This document shows positions 8,260 to 15,228 of a stretch of DNA of 18,115 nucleotides, in pieces. The position numbers and the translations under genes were made by a program. This DNA is from JBJXGC01 sp046154545. GTDB taxonomy: Bacteria > Chloroflexota > Dehalococcoidia > Tepidiformales > Tepidiformaceae. A model generated the notes under the pieces. That model had not been told where the DNA came from, ran no database searches, and saw only the letters and a list, made by a program, of their open reading frames with translations. Positions within the stretch are counted from its first letter, which is position 1; each line of letters starts with the position of its first letter. The stretch covers positions 1-18,115 of the forward strand of contig JBJXGC010000019.1 of the NCBI GenBank assembly GCA_046154545.1, written 5' to 3'.

Positions 8260-8816
8260 CGTTTGTCACGGGAGGCGCGCGCAGCGGGAAGAGCAACTTC
8301 GCCGAGAGCATCGCCGCCAACTCAGGCGAGCCAGTGGTGTACCTGGCGACGATGGAGCCCGCCGACGACGAGCTGAGGACGCGCATCCGGCGCCATCGTG
8401 AGCGGCGGCCGACTGCGTGGCGCACTCTCGAAGTGCCGGTTGCCGTGCCAGCGGCGATTGAAGCAGTCGACTCGGCGGCGACCGTGCTGTTGGACTGCCT
8501 GAGCCTCTGGGTCAGCAACCTCTTCTTCTCCGCGCTTCCCGTGGACGACGCGCCCACGAGCGCATGGGAAGACCTCGTGGACTTCTGCCTCTCCAGCGTC
8601 GACCGCCTCGTCGCGGCTCAAGATGATCGCGCGGGACACCTGATCGTGGTCTCGAACGAAGTCGGTATGGGCATCGTGCCCGGAGACCCACTATCCCGCT
8701 GGTATCGCGACGCGCTCGGACTCGCCAACCAAAGACTGGCCTCGGACGCGCGTCGCGCCGTACTCATGATCAGTGGCCGAGCCATGGAACTCGGGCCCTC
8801 GCTGCCTTTCTCCTGA
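8247..8816 (+). CDS. cobU: Bifunctional adenosylcobinamide kinase / AdoCbi-phosphate guanylyltransferase
   Basis: CobU (CobP) converts AdoCbi-phosphate to AdoCbi-GDP and, in many bacteria, first phosphorylates AdoCbi. The 189-residue product has the P-loop GGARSGKS at residues 9-16, the RRHRERRPTAWRTLE block with the histidine (residue 50) expected to carry GMP, LLDCLSLWVSN, and VSNEVGMGIVPGDPLSRWYRD. The start GTG 8247 overlaps the end of cobQ by 13 bases and has AAGGA 8 bases upstream. With an intact P-loop it probably retains kinase activity, so cobinamide could be salvaged by two routes, directly here or through CbiZ. It is the last gene of the operon; no clear hairpin-plus-T terminator follows. 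Confidence 0.94.
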   Translation: MGAITFVTGGARSGKSNFAESIAANSGEPVVYLATMEPADDELRTRIRRHRERRPTAWRTLEVPVAVPAAIEAVDSAATVLLDCLSLWVSNLFFSALPVDDAPTSAWEDLVDFCLSSVDRLVAAQDDRAGHLIVVSNEVGMGIVPGDPLSRWYRDALGLANQRLASDARRAVLMISGRAMELGPSLPFS

Positions 8817-9087
8817 CGGGCGCCCCGCCGCGTCGACGCAAGCTCACGACGCAGCCCGTCCCGCACTTAAGTCGACACGAGCGCTCAGGCGTTGTCGTAG
8901 TCGCCCCGATGCATTGGAGCTGGTGGGACCGGGATCGCGGAATGTCGTTCCGGAGCCGACTCGCTCGATGGAAGCATTGGGGCTGCGTTATAGTCATACG
9001 CCGTCGGGTGTCCGAACGTTGAGCGCTGGTTGCCGTAGCGTCCGCGGATCAGGCTCGCACGTTTTGCTCGCCGTGCTGAGCCCGGTC
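8817..9087. other. Intergenic stretch with no gene recognised
   Basis: Short open frames exist on both strands, but none has a recognisable product, a good ribosome-binding site or coding-like codon use. A TATAGT resembling a -10 box lies at 8989-8994, without a matching -35, and there is no gene directly downstream. I see no terminator with a T tract after cobU. Confidence 0.4.
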
Positions 9088-9215
9088 TGTTAGGAGTCAG
9101 ATCTCCTGGTGTCTGAACGGCGGCTGGTCTCCGCAGCCATCTGTTTACCAGACAGGAGGTTGGCAATCGGCGGGATGGTGCCGGGCAAGAGATCTGACCG
9201 GGCACGCCTCTAACA
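9088..9215. repeat. About 128-bp non-coding element with inverted-repeat ends
   Basis: The segment begins with TGTTAG (9088-9093) and ends with CTAACA (9210-9215). Inside these are the perfect 10-bp arms GTCAGATCTC (9096-9105) and GAGATCTGAC (9189-9198). The spacing between outer and inner arms differs by 9 bases on the two sides. The interior contains two small hairpins: GGCTG 9122-9126 with CAGCC 9134-9138, and CTGT 9141-9144 with ACAG 9152-9155. No protein is encoded. This layout suggests a miniature transposable element or the two ends of an IS whose middle is gone; the family is not recognised. Confidence 0.4.
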
Positions 9216-9306
9216 TGTTAGATGAAATCCGTGCTCCGATGCCGAAGCATTCATGGCCGCGCCTGGCAGCGGCGGACGACCTCAATGACTTCCATGCGAT
9301 GAACCT

Positions 9307-9464
9307 CCCGAAATGCCACGGCGATTTCCTGGCCGACATGGTGCCAAACGTGCGTCCGGGTGGCTCAATGCTCGTGGCGATCTGGCTCCAAGCCGGTGGC
9401 GATCACCTGGCTCAAAGCTCACGGCGATCCGAGCCCCAGCTGGATCCATACTCTTGGCGATTCA
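9307..9464. mobile_element. IS21-type element end: array of 22-bp terminal repeats
   Basis: Three 22-bp repeats follow closely at 9361-9382, 9383-9404 and 9408-9429, each starting TGGCTC and ending CGGCGATC or TGGCGATC. A fourth, more diverged copy lies at 9441-9462 (TGGATCC...TTGGCGATT), and a degenerate one at about 9307-9328. Arrays of such imperfect repeats, transposase binding sites, are characteristic of the ends of IS21-family elements. Read on the minus strand, the outermost sequence begins TGTGAATCGCC at 9464. A 5'-TGT fits an IS21 tip and implies that the element's interior lay to the left. No istA or istB coding sequence adjoins the array, so it is an orphan end. Confidence 0.6.
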
Positions 9465-9582
9465 CAATCGACGCCGCCCCCCGACTAATCCCAACCTTCC
9501 GGCGCTCTGCGTTTGCCTGCCATCGTTCTCGGCGCCACGACGCCGACCGCTCCACCGAGCAGCGCGCATCTCCCAATAGGAG

Positions 9583-9591
9583 TGCTAGAAT
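9583..9591 (+). promoter_or_regulatory. Extended -10 promoter for a leaderless transcript
   Basis: TG-C-TAGAAT is an extended -10 motif whose last base lies 8 bases before the ATG at 9600. A transcript starting the usual 6-8 bases downstream would begin at, or within 2-3 bases of, the start codon. The AGGAG at 9578-9582 is too far (17 bases) to serve this ATG and would lie upstream of the predicted RNA start. No clear -35 is seen, as is usual for extended -10 promoters. Confidence 0.45.
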
Positions 9592-9599
9592 CCCGCCCC

Positions 9600-10526
9600 A
9601 TGCCGTCGGTTCAGTTCGGCCTGGTCATTCCCTCCGAGTTCACAGACCCTGCCGGCCCGACTCGACTGGTAGCGGATGCGGACCGGGTGCTCAAACTGGC
9701 CGCTGGCCATTTCGATTCGGCCTGGGTAGTCGACCACCTGCAGGCAGGGAACATCCACCGCCTCGAGGGCTTCACGACCCTCACCTATCTCGCGGCCCGC
9801 CACCCGCAGTTCCGGTTCGGCAACTCCGTTCTGTGTCACGCGTTCAGGAACCCGGCACTCCTGGCGAAGATGGCAGCCACCCTCCAGATGCTGAGCGGCG
9901 GGCGCTTCATCCTCGGAATGGGGTGTGGGTGTGATGAAGAAGAACACCTTGCCTATGGATATGAGTTCCCCGATGGCGCGACGAGGGTTCGGCAGCTAGA
10001 CGAGGCCATCCAGATCGTGAAGGGCTTGTGGTCTCATCCAACCATGACCTTCAAAGGCGAGTTCTACCGAGTCAGCACTGCTTCCTGTGATCCTCGGCCC
10101 GAGCCTGTTCCGCCCCTGATGGTGGGCGCGTTCGGACCACAGATGCTGCGGCTGGTCGCGAGGCAGGCGGACTGGTGGAACGCCTCTTCGACCGGGCCTG
10201 GACGCTATGCATCGATGAGCTCGACGCTGGGCCGGGCCTGCGAAGCACTGGGGCGGGACCCCACCACGGTTCGTCGCACGTGGTGCGGGGGTGTGTCGTG
10301 TGCCCCGACCCGCAGTGAGGCGGAGGCACAGGCCGCCGGCCGGTTCTCGTTATCGGATGACTTCGATTTTGGGTTTGTGGGCACCGCGCGAGACATCGTT
10401 GAACAGATGCACGCCTTCATCGAGCTGGGCGTGGATTACTTCATGCTCGACGTGGCCGATTTCCCTCGCCTTGATGGACTCCTACGACTGATTCGAAGCG
10501 TGCTGCCCAAGATAGGCCGAGGATAG
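9600..10526 (+). CDS. LLM-class (luciferase-like, probably F420-dependent) oxidoreductase
   Basis: The 308-residue product is a full-length TIM-barrel protein of the bacterial luciferase-like/F420-dependent oxidoreductase group. It starts with a beta-strand VQFGLVIP, and the DSAWVVDHLQ segment follows. The diagnostic block MLSGGRFILGMGCG is followed by EEHLAYGYEFPDGATRVRQLDEAIQIVKGLW and FKGEFYRV, then PPLMVGAFGPQMLRLVARQADWWN. Near the end are the FVGTARDIVEQMHAFIELGVDYFMLD and LLRLIRSVLPK helices. Such enzymes use F420 or FMN to oxidise or reduce small organic substrates; the substrate cannot be read from sequence. The frame is open 29 codons further upstream, but family similarity begins at ATG 9600, which also fits a leaderless promoter. 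It stands alone between mobile-element remains. Confidence 0.88.
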   Translation: MPSVQFGLVIPSEFTDPAGPTRLVADADRVLKLAAGHFDSAWVVDHLQAGNIHRLEGFTTLTYLAARHPQFRFGNSVLCHAFRNPALLAKMAATLQMLSGGRFILGMGCGCDEEEHLAYGYEFPDGATRVRQLDEAIQIVKGLWSHPTMTFKGEFYRVSTASCDPRPEPVPPLMVGAFGPQMLRLVARQADWWNASSTGPGRYASMSSTLGRACEALGRDPTTVRRTWCGGVSCAPTRSEAEAQAAGRFSLSDDFDFGFVGTARDIVEQMHAFIELGVDYFMLDVADFPRLDGLLRLIRSVLPKIGRG

Positions 10527-10664
10527 ACCCACCCTTGGTGCACCCACCATCCGAAAGCCCGTGTGTTAGGTTCGCGACAAAGGAAGGTGGAGGAAGGGCG
10601 GGCGAAATCTCTACCGGAGCAGGCCGCGGAACCGTCGATCCTCCCTGTTTCTCGCGCGCGCAAG

Positions 10665-11170
10665 ATGACGCGAAAAGTTGGGGAGCCTGCCGTCGAGGCC
10701 GTGCCGCTCGGCCGGCTGCACCCGGCGCCATGGAACCCGCGCATCATCAGGGACGAGCGCTTCCAGAACCTCGTCCGCAGCATCCAGGCCGATCCGGCGC
10801 CGCCCTATCCTCGCCGCAGCGGACGGCACCATCTATGCCGGCAACATGCGCTACCGGGCGGCGCAGCAACCTGGGCCTGCCTACGGTCCCGGCGATTGTC
10901 GAGGACATCCCAGAGCTGCTGGCAAAGGAGCGAGCGCTCCGCGACAACCACCAGTGGGGTGACTGGCAGGACGAGCAGCTCGGCGAGCTGATGTTCGGGC
11001 TCCGCTCCGACGGCGCCGACCTCGAGGTGCTCGGCTTCACCAAGAAGGAGCTGGCCAAGCTACTCGATGAGGTCGGCGTAGGCGTTGGCGACGCGGAGGA
11101 CGAGTTCCCCTACCACGAGCGATTCGGGGTGACGGTCATCTGCAAGGACGCCGGCGAGCAGGAGCGCGTA
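10665..11170 (+). pseudogene. ParB N-terminal-domain protein, phage-type, frameshifted and truncated
   Basis: Similarity to the ParB-domain proteins often found in prophages runs through three reading frames. Frame 1 (from ATG 10665) gives VEAVPLGRLHPAPWNPRI, then DERFQNLVRSIQADPA. Near 10797 the reading must shift to continue as RRPILAAADGTIYAGNMRYR. Near 10870 an extra base (CAACCTGG where CAACTGG is expected) shifts it again into NLGLPTVPAIVEDIPELLAK, followed by ALRDNHQWGDW and FTKKELAKLLDEVG. The end is VTVICKDAGEQERV, after which the expected last 15-20 residues are missing and IS256-type sequence follows. The GNMRYR box and 'VPAIVEDIPE' are family hallmarks. A whole version would be about 180 residues. 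Two frameshifts plus truncation indicate a dead gene, though single-base assembly errors could explain the shifts. Confidence 0.75.
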
Positions 11171-11198
11171 CCCTGTGGGTGACGAACTCACAGCTCGG

Positions 11199-11381
11199 AG
11201 GGGCGCAAGGAGCTGCTGGCCATCCAGGATGGTTACCGCGAAAGCGAACAGAGCTGGCACGAGCTGCCTATCGGCCTCGGGAAGCAGGGACTGGCCATCC
11301 CGCCGAAGCTGGCGGTGGGCGACGGCGCCCTCGGCTTCTGGGCCGCCCTGCGCAAGGTCTTCCCCTCGACCCGGGAGCACC
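11199..11381 (+). mobile_element. IS256 (Mutator)-type transposase fragment
   Basis: In the frame starting GGG CGC AAG at 11201 the translation reads GRKELLAIQDGYRESEQSWH, then a GLGKQGLAIPPKLAVGDGAL segment, then GFWAALRKVFPSTRE. This is the central part of IS256/Mutator-family transposases, where the real protein continues with QRCWVHK. Similarity stops at about 11381 on the right and about 11199 on the left, so only some 60 of about 400 residues remain. The second catalytic Asp region (VGDGALGFW) is kept; the first Asp and the Glu are missing. It abuts the truncated ParB-domain pseudogene and may mark the event that cut it. Confidence 0.75.
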
Positions 11382-11519
11382 CGGACGGCGAGCAATGGCG
11401 ACGAGACCGTACGCCTTGTCGCCGTGGCGGGAGGCACAGCCGCTTCCTCGCCGCGGACGCGCGATCGGCGGCCGATTGCGAGCGGGCGATCGCACGTCCG
11501 TCCGAGACTTCGGGCGACT

Positions 11520-11735
11520 CCGCTCAAAATCGACCAGGCTGCGGCGAACGACCTGGACCTCGACATCGAGCACCTTCTTCTGCCGCCGGTCGATGTCCAT
11601 CTGAAGCTCCGCGCCGATGCGTCGGGCTGGGACGACCTCGTCGCAGGGGTCAAAGAGGCGAACCTCGAAGGCAGCTCCTGGGCCGTGTTCTACGTTGTGG
11701 CGATGCCCCACAGAAGGCCGCCGACACCGCCTTGA
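11520..11735 (+). pseudogene. Unrecognised coding fragment
   Basis: This frame reads PLKIDQAAANDLDLDIEHLL, then PPVDVHLKLRADASGWDDLV, then AGVKEANLEGSSWAVFYVVA, ending at TGA 11735. Amino-acid composition and codon use look like a genuine protein. No start codon with a ribosome-binding site precedes it, and upstream in the same frame the sequence becomes arginine-rich and non-coding in appearance. It is probably the 3' part of a gene broken by the neighbouring rearrangement. I do not recognise the family; a phage origin is possible given the ParB-type neighbour. Confidence 0.35.
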
Positions 11736-11781
11736 CGCCCGGGCTTATGATCGGATCCAGTCCATGGGCGAGTTATAGGTA

Positions 11782-14700
11782 ATGACGACGACTTTCCAGG
11801 CCGGCGAAGGCGAATCACCCACCAACGCCGTCGGCACGCGAAGTCCGGCCCAGCGGCGGTCGAGCAACCGATTGGTCGCTCCGTTTGTTGGCCGCGAGAC
11901 TGAGCTAACTGTTCTTGAAGAGCGCCTGAACGCCGCCGAACGCGGAGACGGCGGTGTCGTGTTCATCCGCGGCGAGCCTGGCATCGGCAAGAGCCGGCTA
12001 CTGGAGGAATTCGCGACCGAGGCCCAGACGGGAGGCTGGATCGTCCTGCGGGGCCGCGCCTACGACATGGATGGCATGCCACCCTATCTCCCGTTTATCG
12101 AAGTGTTGCGCGATCAACTACGTCATGCTTCGGACAAATCGCTGGCGGAGCTGGCATTAGGCGCGCCGGAACTTAGCGCGCTTCTTCCAGAGCTCCGCGC
12201 ACATGGGGGCCCCGGCCTTCCCCACGCTGCCGGCCTCGGGCCGGAGGCTGAACGCTTCCGCCTGTTCGAAGCTGTCGCCGGATTCCTCATTGGCATCTCC
12301 CGCCAAACGGGGATCAAGGGTTTGCTCGTCGTCATGGACGACTTGCACTGGGCTGATAGGACGTCCGTCCTTCTCCTCCAGCACATCGCACGGAAGCTGA
12401 GCGGCGTGCCCCTCCTCTTCGCCGCTGCCTATCGGACCACCGAGATTGCACTCGACCACCCGCTCTCTGGCGTTGCGGCCGACCTGGCGCGCGAGCACGG
12501 CGGAAAACAGCTGGCCCTTCCTCCGCTGACGGAGGGTGAGACGGCGAGGCTGATTGAGAGCCTGGCAGGTGCCGCCACAGACCACGCGCTCGCTCTGAAC
12601 ATCCACAAGGAGACCGCCGGCAATCCGTTCTTTGAAGAGGAGCTTGTCCGGCATCTTCTTGAACGCGACTCCAAGCTCTCGGCTGCCACCGCCGCGGTGA
12701 ACGGCATCCCGGAGGGCGTCCGCCAGGTGATCCACCAGCGGCTGTCCCGCCTTGCGAAATCTACCAACACGGCTCTCCAAACCGCCGCCGTCCTGGGCGA
12801 CTCCTTCACCTTCGACCTGCTCTCAGCAGCCAGCGAGCTGGAAGCGCCTGCGCTCATCGATGCCGTGGAGGAGGCTGAGCGGGCCGGTATGCTCCGCGAG
12901 CACGGCGACGGCTATACGTTCGCCCACGGGCTTATCCGCCGCACTATTTATGACGCGTTGAGCCTGCCGCGTCGGCGCCGAAACCACCTTCGCGCGGCAG
13001 AGGCCATGGAATCTATCGGATTGGGCGATCTCGAAACCGGTCGCGCAGTCGTCGCGCAGCACTGGCGGCTCAGCGGCCATCCCGAACGTGCGACCGAGTA
13101 TCTGCTAAGGGCTGGAGACGCCGCCATTGCGGTGACGGCCTGGGACGAAGCGACGCAATACTGGGAGAGGGCGCTTGAGTGTATGGAGCAGGCGCGAGAC
13201 GCCCCACCCCGCCGCGCACGCCTGCTCGAAGGACTCGGCGACCTCTATTTCCTTAGCACGTTCCAGGCCCACCCGTCCGTGGAACGTTACCTCCAGGCCG
13301 CTGCCATCTACGAGCGCATCGGCGATGCCGTTGGTGGTGCGCGGGCACGCTCGCGCGCCGGGCGGAGCCTGGCGTTCCCCACCTCGGGATTCGACTACCC
13401 GGCCGCGGTCGAACACCTGCACGCCGCTGAAGCAGTGCTGAGGAATGAACCACCGAGTGTCGAGCTGGGCGAACTTTACGCGGCGCTTGCCCATTCTGAG
13501 TCTCACGCATTGTTACAGGGGCCAGAAGAAATGCTGAAGGCCATGCGTCTCGTTGGGGAGACAGCACAGCAGTTGGAAAGCGACTTCCTCCGGGACTTCC
13601 TGCGAATCCAGTCGCTTCACCTGGAGGGGCATTACCTCGGGCTCCAGGGTCACCTCGCGAGGGGCCTCGCCCTGGAGGAACGCGCCTGTGCCGAAGCTAC
13701 CGCCATGAGGGACAAACCGGGCCAAGTAGGAGACTGGCCGGAACGGTGGCACGAGTTCCTGTTGATGTACAGCAGCGAGGATGAACCAGCGAATGCCAAC
13801 GCTGCGGGTTCTCCACATCTCTCCCACGTGACCAGCCGGACCGGACTGGCGAATTTCACGACCAACTGTTGCGGCTGGCAAAGCCTTGACCTGAGCGACC
13901 CGGTCCGGGCAAGAGAAAAACACGAGCGCATTCGCGACGGGCAGGGCCGGTTCATTACGCCGTTCCTGCTGGGCGACCTCTATCTCTGCGGAGATCTCGC
14001 GACGCTCAAGAATTTGGCGGATGCCGGGACCTCAGCCCTTAGCACGACTAACCCGGACGCCGTGCCGCTCGCGCGGACAATGCAGGCCCTGGCCGAAGGG
14101 CGTTGGACAGACGTCCGTAGTGCCACCGAGGAAAGGGCGAGGAAGGCGCGGGCCGCGGGAAGCAACAGTCTCTCGCTTACGACCGGCCGTTGGTTGCTTC
14201 GCGGAATGCGGGCCACCGGGGAAGCGGCGGCTGCGGAATCGCTTGCCTTGGACGCCGTGGCGATGGCGCTTCGCAGCGGAGCCGTGAAGTACGAGTTCAT
14301 CTTCCGGGCAGAGTTCGCGCTCATCCTGGGCGAAGCCGGCCGGCTGGCGGAGGCGGAAGAGAACCTGGTCCGGTGCCGCGAGATCCTGGCCGACGGTGAG
14401 GACTGGCGCGGCGTGGGGGGACGGCTCGCGCTGGCCGAGGCGGTCGTGGCGGCGGCGCGTGGGGACATCGGCCCGGCAGAGACAGAATTCGAGCGCGCCC
14501 TGGCGGTATTCCGCGATCTATCGCTGCCGTGGGACGCGGCGGAGGCTTTCGAACTGTGGGCGCGCTTCGGGCGCCGGTTCCATCGAGGGGCTGGCCGGCG
14601 GACGTTCATCGCGGAGAAGCTGGGTGAGGCTCGCGCGGTCTACGAACGCATTGGCGCGGGACAGCCGTGGCTCGACCGGCTCGAAGAGGAAGTGCGCCTC

Positions 14701-14946
14701 CTTTCGGTGGGGGGCAGCCACACCGGAGGCGAACCACTCCCGGATGGCCTGACAGCGCGGGAGGGCGAGGTGCTGCGGCTTGTGGCGGCGGGACGCAGCA
14801 GCCGCGAAATTGGCATGGACCTCGTGCTGAGCGTCCGGACAGTTGAACGCCACGTCGCCAATATCTACCTGAAGACCGGCACGCATGGGCGTGCCCAGGT
14901 GACCGCATACGCGGTGGCTCACGGTCTCGGTTCGGCCGAAGTCTAG
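11782..14946 (+). CDS. LAL-type regulator: AAA/NACHT-like ATPase, TPR-like repeats, C-terminal LuxR HTH
   Basis: This 1054-residue protein is a large ATP-binding LuxR regulator (LAL/MalT-like). It starts with a short linker and the APFVGRETELTVLEERL motif (about 33-49), followed by Walker A GEPGIGKS at 64-71 and Walker B VVMDDLHWAD at about 182-191. The segment ETAGNPFFEEELVRHLLE completes the ATPase module. Residues of about 400-960 are alpha-helical and alanine-rich, with TPR-like pairs (for example AIAVTAWDEATQYWERALE), as in signal-sensing domains of this class. The C-terminus carries the LuxR HTH: LTAREGEVLRLVAAGRSSRE, then VRTVERHVANIYLKTG. The start ATG 11782 has only a weak AGG upstream; a TATGAT at 11746-11751 may be its -10. 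Target genes are unknown. It is transcribed toward the secreted-protein gene but separated from it by 282 bases. Confidence 0.93.
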   Translation: MTTTFQAGEGESPTNAVGTRSPAQRRSSNRLVAPFVGRETELTVLEERLNAAERGDGGVVFIRGEPGIGKSRLLEEFATEAQTGGWIVLRGRAYDMDGMPPYLPFIEVLRDQLRHASDKSLAELALGAPELSALLPELRAHGGPGLPHAAGLGPEAERFRLFEAVAGFLIGISRQTGIKGLLVVMDDLHWADRTSVLLLQHIARKLSGVPLLFAAAYRTTEIALDHPLSGVAADLAREHGGKQLALPPLTEGETARLIESLAGAATDHALALNIHKETAGNPFFEEELVRHLLERDSKLSAATAAVNGIPEGVRQVIHQRLSRLAKSTNTALQTAAVLGDSFTFDLLSAASELEAPALIDAVEEAERAGMLREHGDGYTFAHGLIRRTIYDALSLPRRRRNHLRAAEAMESIGLGDLETGRAVVAQHWRLSGHPERATEYLLRAGDAAIAVTAWDEATQYWERALECMEQARDAPPRRARLLEGLGDLYFLSTFQAHPSVERYLQAAAIYERIGDAVGGARARSRAGRSLAFPTSGFDYPAAVEHLHAAEAVLRNEPPSVELGELYAALAHSESHALLQGPEEMLKAMRLVGETAQQLESDFLRDFLRIQSLHLEGHYLGLQGHLARGLALEERACAEATAMRDKPGQVGDWPERWHEFLLMYSSEDEPANANAAGSPHLSHVTSRTGLANFTTNCCGWQSLDLSDPVRAREKHERIRDGQGRFITPFLLGDLYLCGDLATLKNLADAGTSALSTTNPDAVPLARTMQALAEGRWTDVRSATEERARKARAAGSNSLSLTTGRWLLRGMRATGEAAAAESLALDAVAMALRSGAVKYEFIFRAEFALILGEAGRLAEAEENLVRCREILADGEDWRGVGGRLALAEAVVAAARGDIGPAETEFERALAVFRDLSLPWDAAEAFELWARFGRRFHRGAGRRTFIAEKLGEARAVYERIGAGQPWLDRLEEEVRLLSVGGSHTGGEPLPDGLTAREGEVLRLVAAGRSSREIGMDLVLSVRTVERHVANIYLKTGTHGRAQVTAYAVAHGLGSAEV

Positions 14947-15128
14947 GTTTTCCATCGACCTGCAAGTCCTGCAGAAATATGTAGGCGCGCTGCGGATGGA
15001 GTCATGGCGCTCTCGTTAAGTTACGCAGTTCTACGGAAGCGGCGGCTGTCCCCGGAGGGCTACGGTTCTAGGCGCCTGCTGGCTCGCCGGACGCCGAGGC
15101 CACAAGCCCCGGTGCCCGGCGGGCAGTT

Positions 15129-15216
15129 GGCACATCGGGCTGCAGCCGCTCGGCGGCTGCGCCCTCTACTGCGGCTCAGGCCGTGCCCCAAGCCCCCGCG
15201 GGAGGGTAGTCCCGCC
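15129..15216 (+). promoter_or_regulatory. Multi-hairpin 5' leader of the secreted-protein gene
   Basis: The 282-base gap 14947-15228 ends in a compact structured segment. An outer stem pairs GGCAC 15129-15133 with GTGCC 15183-15187. Inside it is a strong hairpin, GGGC 15137-15140 and GCAGCCGC 15142-15149 pairing with GCGGCTGC 15153-15160 and GCCC 15161-15164 (one bulged T, 3-base loop). A small hairpin CGGC 15172-15175 / GCCG 15180-15183 shares its last base with the outer stem. A third hairpin, GCGGGA 15198-15203 / TCCCGC 15210-15215, ends immediately before the ribosome-binding AGGAG at 15217-15221. It resembles a cis-regulatory RNA. I could not match it to cobalamin, c-di-GMP, TPP or other classes I know. 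The rest of the gap shows only a weak hairpin at 14960-14974 just after the regulator gene. Confidence 0.4.
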
Positions 15217-15228
15217 AGGAGAAACGAC

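Noticed and set aside
8885..9205. Minus-strand frame of 106 codons in the gap after cobU
   Set aside because: No recognisable domain or ribosome-binding site, and half of it lies in the inverted-repeat element.
9361..9462. CRISPR array
   Set aside because: The repeats are imperfect, two are directly adjacent or 3 bases apart with no spacers, and spacing is uneven; they fit IS21 terminal sites.
9215..9934. Long open frame before and across the oxidoreductase in another phase
   Set aside because: It covers the IS21 repeat array and then overlaps the real gene out of frame; its product has no family features.
15004..15228. Upstream extension of the secreted-protein frame (75 extra codons)
   Set aside because: The extension is Arg/Pro-rich, covers strong RNA hairpins and would bury the signal peptide; ATG 15229 has a proper ribosome-binding site.
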